A stretch of DNA of 10,199 bases from Thermoleophilaceae bacterium (lineage in GTDB: Bacteria > Actinomycetota > Thermoleophilia > Solirubrobacterales > Thermoleophilaceae): NCBI GenBank assembly GCA_013813135.1, contig JACCSF010000158.1:1-10199 (forward strand). The letters are read 5' to 3'. Below are positions 1 to 5,337 of the stretch, in pieces. The notes beneath the pieces were generated by a model. That model saw nothing but the letters and a program-made list of their open reading frames with translations, was not told the origin of the DNA and ran no database searches. How positions within the stretch are numbered: the first letter of the stretch is position 1; every line of letters starts with the position of its first letter. The position numbers were made by a program, and so were the translations under genes.

Positions 1-220
1 AAGTACCTTCTCCACGGCGGTTCCTCCTGTCTCGAGTGGACTTCGATCGCCGCGAACGCTCCCAACGGGAACGGACGAGGCGGGAGGACCGCCGTCTCAA
101 GTTCTACGAGCTACGGGACAACCTCCCAAAGGCCGCCGCCGCCGTGAAAACAGCGAGGCCCGTTACGCCGACCACCCACAGCAGGCGCACGGCGAGCCTG
201 GCGGGCCGGGAGAGTTGAGC

Positions 221-229
221 GAGGGGGAG
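221..229 (+). promoter_or_regulatory. ribosome binding site of the PAS-GGDEF-GAF gene
   Basis: A purine-rich GAGGGGGAG stretch ends five bases before a TTG codon at 235. It matches the Shine-Dalgarno consensus well and is the main reason for choosing the TTG at 235 as start, since no ATG precedes the PAS domain in that frame. Confidence 0.55.
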
Positions 230-234
230 CAAAA

Positions 235-1641
235 TTGAGAGGTTGTGGAGCCAGTTGGGCACGGCGAACCGGCGCTAGCGGCTCGAGTTTCCTCCATATC
301 GGGATGGCACTGGTCCACCCGGACGGGAGCTGGCTGTCAGTGAACCCGTCGCTGTGCCACCTCCTGGGCCGGGACGCGGCGGGTCTCCTGACCACGGACT
401 TCCAGTCGATTACCCATCCGGACGACCTGGCATCCGACCTCGGCTGGTTTCGGCGCACCCTGGCGGGCGAGCTCGAGGGCTACGAGATCGAGAAGCGCTA
501 CCTGCGTCCCGACGGGAGCACCGTCTGCGCGCTGTTGAGCGTGGCACTCGTGCGAGACGACGACGGCAAGCCGCTCTACTTCATCGGCCAGCTGCAGGAC
601 ACCACGGAGCGCAAGCAGGCGGAGGAGGAGCTGCGGCGCTACAGCGATCACCTGAACGAGCTGGCGCTGCAGGATCCCCTGACCGGCCTCCCCACCTACC
701 GCGACCTGCACGCCATGCTCGACACCGAGATCGAGCGCTCCCGTCGCTACCACAGGCGTTGGAGCGTCGTCCTTCTCGACGTCGACGCGTTCCGGAGCAT
801 CAACGCCACCGAGGGCCACGTTGCAGGCGACCGGGTGCTCCGACAGGTCGCGGCAGCCATCGAGGAGGCCTCTCGCGCCTCGGACCAAAGCGCACGCATC
901 GGAGGTGACGAGTTCGCACTCCTGCTGCCCGAGACAGCGGGCGCGGACGCGGAGCGCACCGGGCGGAGGATCGCCCCGGAGGTGGCCGCACGAACCGACG
1001 GCGCCTCGGTCTCGGTGGGAGTCGCATCGTGGCCGGACGACGGCCAGTCGAAGGAACTGGTGCTCCTACGCGCGAACATGCGGCTCCAAGCGGCCAAGCC
1101 GCTCGCCTCGAACGGTGCGGCTCCGAAGGCCGGCCCCGCCGGTAGCAGCGGAATCAGGCGCATCCTCTCGCTGGCGCGCGAGCAGCTCGGCATGGACGTC
1201 GCCTACGTCGCCGAACTCACCCCCACCAGCCAGGTCTACCAGGCCGTCTCCGGTAATGCCGACTCCGTCCGCGTGGAAGAGGGAGCCAGGCTTCCGCTGG
1301 ACGCGACCTACTGCCACCGCATGCTCGAGGGTCGCATCCCACACGCCGTGCCGGACACCGCCCACGAACCGGAGCTGAGCGAGCTTGCGATCACGACTGC
1401 GGCCGGAATAGGGTCCTATGTGGGAGTTCCACTCGAGCTCTCGGGCGGACGGGTGTACGGAACGCTCTGCTGCGTGAGCCACAGCCCGAACCCGGAAATC
1501 GCCGAGGGCCACGTGGAGCTGATGCGCTTCCTCGCGGGCCTCGTCAGCGACCAGATCGAGCGTGACGAGCGCGAGCTCACCGACCGCGGAGGTGGAGCAG
1601 GTGGCGCTCCTGCACGACATCGGAAAGGTGGGCGTCCCTGA
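235..1641 (+). CDS. PAS-GGDEF-GAF diguanylate cyclase (probably front part of a broken GGDEF/HD-GYP protein)
   Basis: Predicted cytoplasmic sensor that makes cyclic di-GMP from two GTP. The PAS domain covers about residues 18-128 (GMALVHPDG at the start, THPDDL near 60-65, DTTERKQAEEELRR as the usual exit helix). The GGDEF domain covers about 140-295 and starts with DPLTGL at 148-153. GGDEF itself is intact at 223-227. The residues that bind metal and guanine are present (Asp182, Asn190, Asp199), and an RxxD inhibitory site lies five residues before the motif (Arg214, Asp217), so the cyclase looks active and product-inhibited. A GAF domain follows (about 305-445). The last part (about 450-468, Gly- and Arg-rich) is probably out-of-frame read-through, because HD-GYP coding begins in another frame from about 1590. 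There is no transmembrane segment. The start is a TTG with a good Shine-Dalgarno. The true stop is uncertain because of the break. Confidence 0.8.
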   Translation: MRGCGASWARRTGASGSSFLHIGMALVHPDGSWLSVNPSLCHLLGRDAAGLLTTDFQSITHPDDLASDLGWFRRTLAGELEGYEIEKRYLRPDGSTVCALLSVALVRDDDGKPLYFIGQLQDTTERKQAEEELRRYSDHLNELALQDPLTGLPTYRDLHAMLDTEIERSRRYHRRWSVVLLDVDAFRSINATEGHVAGDRVLRQVAAAIEEASRASDQSARIGGDEFALLLPETAGADAERTGRRIAPEVAARTDGASVSVGVASWPDDGQSKELVLLRANMRLQAAKPLASNGAAPKAGPAGSSGIRRILSLAREQLGMDVAYVAELTPTSQVYQAVSGNADSVRVEEGARLPLDATYCHRMLEGRIPHAVPDTAHEPELSELAITTAAGIGSYVGVPLELSGGRVYGTLCCVSHSPNPEIAEGHVELMRFLAGLVSDQIERDERELTDRGGGAGGAPARHRKGGRP

Positions 1642-2263
1642 CTCCGTGCTCCAGAAGCGCGGATCGCTGAACGAGCAGGAGTGGGAGCTCATGCGACAGC
1701 ATCCCGCCATCGGCGCCCCCATCCTCGCCGGGACCGAGACCCTCTCGCACCTGGCGGCGGCGGTGAAGGCCGAGCACGAGCGCTTCGACGGAACGGGCTA
1801 CCCCGACGGCCTTCGAGGGTCGGCGATCCCGCTCGCCAGCCGGATCACCTTGGCGTGCGACGCCTACCACGCGATGACCAGCGACCGCCCCTACAGGGCC
1901 GCGCTCGACCCGGCGCAAGCCGTCACCGAGCTCCGATCGGGAGCAGGCACGCAGTTCGACCCGTGCGTCGTGGACGCCCTGCTGGGGGAGATCGAGGCGG
2001 AGGCCGCCGGAGAGCGTCCCCCCCGGCGGCCCGTACGGCCGAAGCAGCCGGCCTCCGCAGCAACGTGCTGGACGGCCTCCTCCCGCCGTAGAACCCCGTC
2101 TGGAAGCCCCGCGGCCGCTCCGGCTCGCCGACCGCCCCGGGAGCGAAGGAAGCCGGCCCATTCCGGGAGTGGGCCCGCTCCTACTCGGTGGGCGCCTAAA
2201 CAGCGATTTCGGGGCATCGGGATCCGTCCTCCGTTCCAGACGCGGATTCATCGTCGTGTTTGA
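1562..2263 (+). pseudogene. HD-GYP phosphodiesterase domain, N-terminally truncated and out of frame with the gene before it
   Basis: HD-GYP enzymes hydrolyse cyclic di-GMP using a binuclear or trinuclear metal site. Numbered from the GTG at 1562, LLHDIGKVGVPD is at 16-27 (His18, Asp19), QHP at 46-48, EHERFDGTGYPDG at 71-83 and the distal metal Asp100 in ACDAYHAMTSDRPYR. QFDP near 131-134 ends the domain. The 40-60 residues that normally precede the HD pair, including the first histidine of the fold, are missing. The common HH pair reads EH (Glu71-His72). The frame overlaps the GAF-encoding frame by 80 bases, so both were probably one gene. After about residue 152 the frame becomes a Pro/Arg/Ser-rich tail to 2263. 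A one-base shift at the C run at 2018-2024 gives a more natural tail ending LLPP with a stop at 2089-2091. The domain identity is certain; the start and end are not, and activity is doubtful. Confidence 0.75.
2155..2175 (+). terminator. hairpin downstream of the HD-GYP region
   Basis: GGCCCA (2155-2160) and TGGGCC (2170-2175) are perfect complements. The stem can extend inward through a G-T and two further pairs to a small loop. No T tract follows, so this is a weak terminator candidate. Its position fits a gene stop at 2091 better than at 2263. Confidence 0.3.
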
Positions 2264-2277
2264 TTGGAGTGGTTGGC

Positions 2278-2562
2278 TCATACGAGGTCGCGGCCGCTTA
2301 GGAGTGCTGCGGCTGCCGCGAAGGCGGCGCTTGCCCAGGCGATCGACACCGCCACCAAGAGGTACGACCACCGCGGCAAGGCTGGCCGCGACGCCGGCCG
2401 CGTCCGGCTCCCGATAGGACGGTCACCCGAGAAGATGTCAATCGTCACGTGGGACGACACGAGGGCGGCGCCCAGCAGGGCCGCGGCCGGGGAAGCGTCC
2501 GCCACCACCGGATGGGACTGAATCCACGCCCACGCGCGACTGACTCGCCTCACCACCAGCAA
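2278..2562 (-). CDS. small two-helix membrane protein, resembling the N-terminus of an actinobacterial sensor kinase
   Basis: A 94-residue frame with strong G/C third positions along its whole length, which supports real coding. It has a basic N-terminus, then a hydrophobic segment at about 20-45, a polar Arg/Pro-rich linker at about 47-63, and a second hydrophobic segment at about 64-90. It stops right after the second helix. The early WIQSHPVVADA stretch resembles the membrane region at the front of actinobacterial two-component histidine kinases (the DUF7134 type), but no dimerisation or ATPase domain follows. It could be a truncated kinase remnant or a genuine small membrane protein. The start is uncertain: a TTG at 2562 lies two codons after an in-frame stop, with GTG codons at 2556 and 2553 just inside, and no clear Shine-Dalgarno. 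It lies downstream of the zinc-ribbon gene on the same strand, separated by a strong palindrome. Confidence 0.5.
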   Translation of the reverse strand: MLVVRRVSRAWAWIQSHPVVADASPAAALLGAALVSSHVTIDIFSGDRPIGSRTRPASRPALPRWSYLLVAVSIAWASAAFAAAAALLSGRDLV

Positions 2563-2618
2563 ACGCTAACGACCGGCGATCCGACCCACACCGGTCCTCA
2601 GATGGATCTTCAGCAGAA

Positions 2619-2649
2619 CGGACGGCGTAGAGTCCGAGCCCGCCGTCCG
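2619..2649 (-). terminator. palindrome after the zinc-ribbon gene, likely terminator
   Basis: CGGACGGCG (2619-2627) and CGCCGTCCG (2641-2649) form a perfect nine-base-pair stem with a 13-base loop, starting seven bases past the TAG stop of the zinc-ribbon gene. In the minus-strand transcript the stem is followed by TTCTG, a very short T-rich stretch. Position and stem strength favour a terminator, though the T tract is poor. Confidence 0.5.
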
Positions 2650-2655
2650 CTTGGT

Positions 2656-2928
2656 CTACGGCGAGCCGCTGCCGGGCCGGTGCTCGACGACGTGCATGCC
2701 GCGCTTGCCGCAAGACGAGCAGCGCAGGCCGATGCGCTTTCCCCGCGATCGCGCTTTGTAGCGAACGCCGCCGATGTCCCAGTAAGTGCGCTCGAGCCCG
2801 CAGCGGGGGCACACGACGAACCACTCGCGCGACTGGCGCTCGATCTCGTCCGCGCGGCCGCCCATCAGGAGCATGACGAGGCGCTGCGTGCGGCTCGGCC
2901 GCCGCTGGGAGTTCGCTTCCTCGGCCAC
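2656..2928 (-). CDS. small zinc-ribbon protein of unknown function
   Basis: A 90-residue protein with two CxxC knuckles: Cys40/Cys43 in CPRCG and Cys70/Cys73 in CSSCG. They are 26 residues apart, which suits binding of one zinc ion in a rubredoxin-like ribbon. Between them lies a conserved-looking WDIGGVRYKA stretch, and the second knuckle runs into KRGMHVVEH. The first 35 residues are charged and probably helical. There is no signal peptide or membrane segment. I recall similar short uncharacterised ribbon proteins in actinobacteria, but no function is known to me. Such folds often contact nucleic acid or protein. The GTG at 2928 is chosen as first in-frame start. An alternative at the internal ATGs (residues 19 and 22) would leave the ribbon intact. 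It sits alone between two palindromes, so it is probably a single-gene unit. Confidence 0.7.
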   Translation of the reverse strand: MAEEANSQRRPSRTQRLVMLLMGGRADEIERQSREWFVVCPRCGLERTYWDIGGVRYKARSRGKRIGLRCSSCGKRGMHVVEHRPGSGSP

Positions 2929-2967
2929 GGCGCGAGCTTAGACCCCCATCATGCCGACGAACCAGCG

Positions 2968-2986
2968 GCCGGGCGCTGTGCCCGGC
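2968..2986 (-). terminator. hairpin between the phosphoesterase and zinc-ribbon genes
   Basis: GCCGGGC (2968-2974) and GCCCGGC (2980-2986) form a perfect seven-base-pair stem with loop GCTGT. It is the second of two adjacent palindromes met by transcription leaving the phosphoesterase gene. No T tract follows. It could act in termination or simply be a structured intergenic repeat. Confidence 0.4.
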
Positions 2987-2990
2987 GCAC

Positions 2991-3024
2991 TAGGCGGCGG
3001 CTGGACCGGGGGTTCCGTCGCCTA
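2991..3024 (-). terminator. palindrome that contains the phosphoesterase stop codon
   Basis: TAGGCGGCGG (2991-3000) pairs with CCGTCGCCTA (3015-3024) over ten positions with one G-T wobble and a 14-base loop. The TAG stop of the phosphoesterase gene (3022-3024) is the first triplet of the stem in the minus-strand transcript. With the hairpin at 2968-2986 it makes a tandem pair of stems, a plausible transcript end or mRNA-stabilising structure. Confidence 0.35.
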
Positions 3025-3948
3025 ACCCCGACCCACTCCCGGATCAAAGCCGCGAGCGCGGTGCCTCAACCCGGCGTATGCGCGCGTGGGGAGAGGACGC
3101 CGCTCAGCTAGGGAGCTCGGAGCCACGGCTTTCAGCGGGCGGCAGCGGGCGCTGCTGCGGTCCAGCACCTCGCCCGTGATCGATCGGAACTCCAGTGAAG
3201 CCCGACCGCGGGAGAGGATCATGCGAAGCGCGCCCTGAATGCCGGCACGGGCGAAGGCTACGCGCGGGTCGGGGCGTGTGCCGTAGAGGGTGTCCCCCCC
3301 GGCCCCCGAGATGTATTGCGTGATGCCGTCGCGGCGCTGGTAGCGGACCATCACGTGGTCGTGCGCGTTCGCGACCAGCCGCGTCCGGCGGCGTAGGGCA
3401 TTCCAGAGCAGCGCCTGCTCGGGGTCGTTGCCGTGCACAGTGCCCGGACTGAAACGCGGGCGGTGCCAGAACGCCAGTCGGCAAGTCCCCTTCGACTGCG
3501 CGAGAACCCGCCTCAGCCACAGCAACTGGGGTGAGCGGCGGTGGTGGCGGACCTCCGAGTTCAGGGAGATCACCTCCCATCCGCCGAGACGGACGCGGTA
3601 CCACGGCCTCGAAGCCAAGCGGCGGCCCCAGTACGGGTAGTAGCCCCTAGCGCGGTTGCCCCAGTCGTGGTTCCCCGGCGTCGGCCAGGTGATACCCCTG
3701 AGTCCGCCGTATACGGTCCCGAAACGCTCGGCGAAATCCTGCGCGCTGCCGTTCGGATAGACGTCGCCGAGGTAGAGCAGCGCGTGTGGTTCATCGGCCG
3801 CGATGCTTGCGGCCAAGGCGCGAGCATCGGGCGTACCGTCTCCGCCGTCGCCCACCGCCCACACGACACGCTCCTGGGCCTGTGCAGCTCCGGTCGGCCC
3901 GCAGAGCAGGATGGCCAGCAAGACCATGATGGCGGCGCTTGGAAACAT
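3022..3948 (-). CDS. secreted calcineurin-like metallophosphoesterase (purple acid phosphatase-like)
   Basis: A 308-residue exported enzyme predicted to hydrolyse phosphate esters; the substrate is unknown. Residues 1-24 form a Sec signal peptide with hydrophobic core IMVLLAILLC and a likely cut at AQA/QE. The dinuclear metal-site motifs appear in order: VGDGGDG (Asp34), YLGDVYPNG (Asp62, Tyr64), PGNHDWG (Asn93, His94, Asp95), FWHRPRFSPG (His162) and ANAHDHVMVR (His196, His198). The final motif is usually GHDH; here Ala replaces Gly. GITQYISGAGG follows, as in purple acid phosphatase-like members. The ATG at 3948 is chosen because AAAGGA lies four bases before it and the signal peptide starts there. 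A frame extending upstream to 4161 would bury the signal peptide. The last 40 or so residues after SSARC are Arg- and Pro-rich with weaker codon bias, so the native end may be slightly earlier or in another frame. It is transcribed away from the decayed region at 4160. Confidence 0.85.
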   Translation of the reverse strand: MFPSAAIMVLLAILLCGPTGAAQAQERVVWAVGDGGDGTPDARALAASIAADEPHALLYLGDVYPNGSAQDFAERFGTVYGGLRGITWPTPGNHDWGNRARGYYPYWGRRLASRPWYRVRLGGWEVISLNSEVRHHRRSPQLLWLRRVLAQSKGTCRLAFWHRPRFSPGTVHGNDPEQALLWNALRRRTRLVANAHDHVMVRYQRRDGITQYISGAGGDTLYGTRPDPRVAFARAGIQGALRMILSRGRASLEFRSITGEVLDRSSARCRPLKAVAPSSLAERRPLPTRAYAGLRHRARGFDPGVGRG

Positions 3949-3952
3949 GGAG

Positions 3953-3958
3953 TCCTTT
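3953..3958 (-). promoter_or_regulatory. ribosome binding site of the phosphoesterase gene
   Basis: On the minus strand AAAGGA is followed by CTCC and then ATG. This Shine-Dalgarno fixes the start at 3948, directly ahead of the signal peptide, and argues against longer upstream starts. Confidence 0.65.
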
Positions 3959-4148
3959 ATTGCCCGAGGACCACCAGGCGTAACCACTGCCAACCGCCGC
4001 GCCGGGTCGAAGCAACTGGGCCGTCGTACGAGCGAGGGAGTCGGTTGGCTCGTCAGTAGGCCACCGCCCGCAGACGGGGCCGGTCGTGTCAATGCAGTGA
4101 CCGACGAAACCCAGCCGGTGTGACGAGCACAGGCACCTGAAGACCTCT

Positions 4149-4155
4149 GAAGGAG
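4149..4155 (+). promoter_or_regulatory. strong ribosome binding site before a broken frame
   Basis: GAAGGAG lies four bases before an ATG at 4160. It is among the best Shine-Dalgarno matches in the window. The frame opened by this ATG is poor (Arg/His-rich), whereas the frame with clear coding bias lies one base off, which suggests a lost or frame-broken gene. Confidence 0.5.
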
Positions 4156-4159
4156 AATC

Positions 4160-4485
4160 ATGCAGGCACACGCTCACCGAGCTGGCCACAGGCCCCGAAT
4201 CGGCACCCGCACCTGGATCCTCCGGGGCACCGATCTTGGAGATCGCCGGTCCGCGCGAGGAAAGCCTCGTCGACATGGCGACACTGCTCGAGGCCCGGCG
4301 CGGTGACCCGGTGCGGATCGAGGGCGTGAGTGACCCGGCCGACCTGGACCGCGACCTCTATGAGACGGGGGCAGCGCGCGGCCCTGATCCTCTCGATCGC
4401 CCCGATCCCCGGAGTGGTACTGTGCTTAGCGATTGCTCGTTCGTTAGGTCTCACTCTCTCTCTTCCTCTCGCGCGACCCCGATAG
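4160..4485 (+). pseudogene. probable frame-broken small gene with a C-terminal membrane helix
   Basis: Two stretches with strong G/C third positions lie in different frames. The first (about 4164-4377) reads TLTELATGP near its start, then PILEIAGPREESLVDMA and SDPADLDRDLYETG. It is acidic and soluble-looking. The second opens with an ATG at 4360 and ends at a TAG at 4483-4485. It gives 41 residues with one hydrophobic helix (LILSIAPIPGVVLCLAIA) and a basic N-terminus. A good Shine-Dalgarno and ATG at 4160 are one frame away from the first stretch. Either this was one membrane-anchored protein broken by two indels, or two small overlapping genes, the first with a non-standard start. I recognise no family. 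The interpretation rests on codon bias only. Confidence 0.35.
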
Positions 4486-4507
4486 AGGGACCAGGAAGGT
4501 CGAGGAC

Positions 4508-4717
4508 ATGACGAGCAACGAGCGACACCCTGCCGCCGAAGCGGCAGCGCGACGGCGAGGTGGACTGCACCGCGCCGATGGCGACCGCCGGGTTGGGCAG
4601 GCCATCGAGGCCCGGCACGACTTGGCCAGGCGCGGAGTTGGCCGTGCCTGGTTAAACGGCCGCGAGGTCGGCGGTGCGGATCCTCGGTACACACACCTCG
4701 AAGCTGGGCACGATTAA
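4508..4717 (+). CDS. hypothetical 69-residue protein, doubtful
   Basis: An ATG at 4508 overlaps the TGA (4509-4511) that closes the preceding open frame, and GAGGAC lies just upstream as a weak ribosome site. The product is basic and alanine-rich at the front and ends GRAWLNGREVGG then a short acidic tail. Third-position G/C bias is only moderate, and another frame over 4521-4590 looks equally coding-like. It may be a small real protein or part of a decaying region. No family is recognised. Confidence 0.25.
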   Translation: MTSNERHPAAEAAARRRGGLHRADGDRRVGQAIEARHDLARRGVGRAWLNGREVGGADPRYTHLEAGHD

Positions 4718-4815
4718 GCGAGCCGAAGCCGGTGGTGACGGCGGGGATCGGCTCCGCGGTGTTACGGCGGCTCAAGCCCTTCGAGGTGGGGCTGCACTAG
4801 GGTCATGTCGCCGAG
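4718..4815 (+). other. gene-tail-like remnant before the Ddn-like gene
   Basis: The frame ending in TAG at 4798-4800 has almost pure G/C third positions over its last 25 or so codons (PVVTAGIGSAVLRRLKPFEVG) but no convincing body upstream. It looks like the end of a lost gene. Nothing else is seen here. The next start follows 15 bases after the stop. Confidence 0.2.
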
Positions 4816-5268
4816 ATGGACTACATGAGCGCAGCCGACCGATCGTGGCCGGTCCTGAACCATCTGATGAAGGGCCACGCCATCGTTTACCGGGCGACCG
4901 GAGGACGGATCGGTCACCGCTTTCCCGGTAGCCCGCCGGTGCTCCTGCTCGACCACGTCGGAGCCAAGAGCGGTACCAGGCGGACGGCGCCGCTTGTCTA
5001 CGTGTCGGACGGCGACAACATCGTCCTCGTCGCCTCCAAGGGCGGCCATCCCAGGCACCCGGCCTGGTTCCACAATCTGCGCGCGAACCCTGACGTCACG
5101 ATCCAGGTCGGCTCCGAGCGGAGGGCCGTTCGAGCGCACGTGGCGGACGCCAACGAGCGGACGCGTCTGTGGCCAAAAGCCGTCGCCACGTACAGCGGGT
5201 ACAGCGGCTACCAGCAGCGGACCCAGCGCGAGATCCCGCTCGTCGTCCTGGAACCGCGAACGCGGTAG
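4816..5268 (+). CDS. deazaflavin (F420)-dependent nitroreductase/quinone reductase family protein, Ddn-like
   Basis: A 150-residue protein of the split-beta-barrel family that includes mycobacterial Ddn, which uses reduced F420 to reduce quinones and some nitro compounds. It shows the family pattern: a leading amphipathic helix (residues about 8-28), PPVLLLDHVGAKSG then RTAPLVY (about 40-62), VLVASKGGHPRHPAWFHNL (about 70-88), ANPDVTIQVG (about 89-98), and a C-terminal YSGYSGYQQRT before EIPLVVLEP. The KGG and the W-x-x-N-L-x-x-NP block contact F420 in characterised members. Length is typical, with no signal peptide. The start could be the ATG at 4816 or 4825; no strong ribosome site separates them. 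It converges on hutI with a 69-base gap. The physiological substrate cannot be told from sequence. Confidence 0.85.
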   Translation: MDYMSAADRSWPVLNHLMKGHAIVYRATGGRIGHRFPGSPPVLLLDHVGAKSGTRRTAPLVYVSDGDNIVLVASKGGHPRHPAWFHNLRANPDVTIQVGSERRAVRAHVADANERTRLWPKAVATYSGYSGYQQRTQREIPLVVLEPRTR

Positions 5269-5275
5269 AAGGATC

Positions 5276-5295
5276 GCCGGGCCGCTCGGGCCGGC
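5276..5295. terminator. palindrome between converging genes, possible bidirectional terminator
   Basis: GCCGG (5276-5280) pairs with CCGGC (5291-5295). After one G-G mismatch the stem continues CC/GG, enclosing loop GCTC. It lies in the short gap between the ends of the Ddn-like gene and hutI, where a shared terminator is expected. There is no T tract on either side, so support is positional. Confidence 0.3.
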
Positions 5296-5337
5296 GGCGC
5301 GCGCGTCGAGCCATCGGCCACGCCGCCCCGGAACCCC

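Noticed and set aside
36..218. A 60-residue + strand frame before the PAS-GGDEF-GAF gene
   Set aside because: Arg-rich, low-complexity product with no family resemblance and no coding bias; likely chance.
104..262. A 52-residue minus-strand frame from a GTG at 262 with a hydrophobic helix (VRLLWVVGVTGLAVFTAAAA)
   Set aside because: It has no clear ribosome site, overlaps the start of the PAS-GGDEF-GAF gene on the other strand and begins just after an in-frame stop. One hydrophobic stretch in high-GC DNA is weak evidence.
2449..3111. A 220-residue + strand frame across the zinc-ribbon gene
   Set aside because: It is antisense to the zinc-ribbon gene, crosses the hairpins, and encodes Arg/Ala-rich sequence without domains.
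4082..4096. TTGACA-like box on the minus strand upstream of the phosphoesterase
   Set aside because: No convincing -10 element at 16-18 bases; the sequence there is GC-rich, so no promoter is claimed.
3949..4161. A 71-residue N-terminal extension of the phosphoesterase to 4161
   Set aside because: It would place a clear signal peptide in the interior, while a good ribosome site and ATG lie exactly at the signal peptide start.
4158..4775. A 205-residue minus-strand frame over the 4.2-4.8 kb region
   Set aside because: Composition is Arg-rich and domain-free, and codon bias favours short + strand stretches there.
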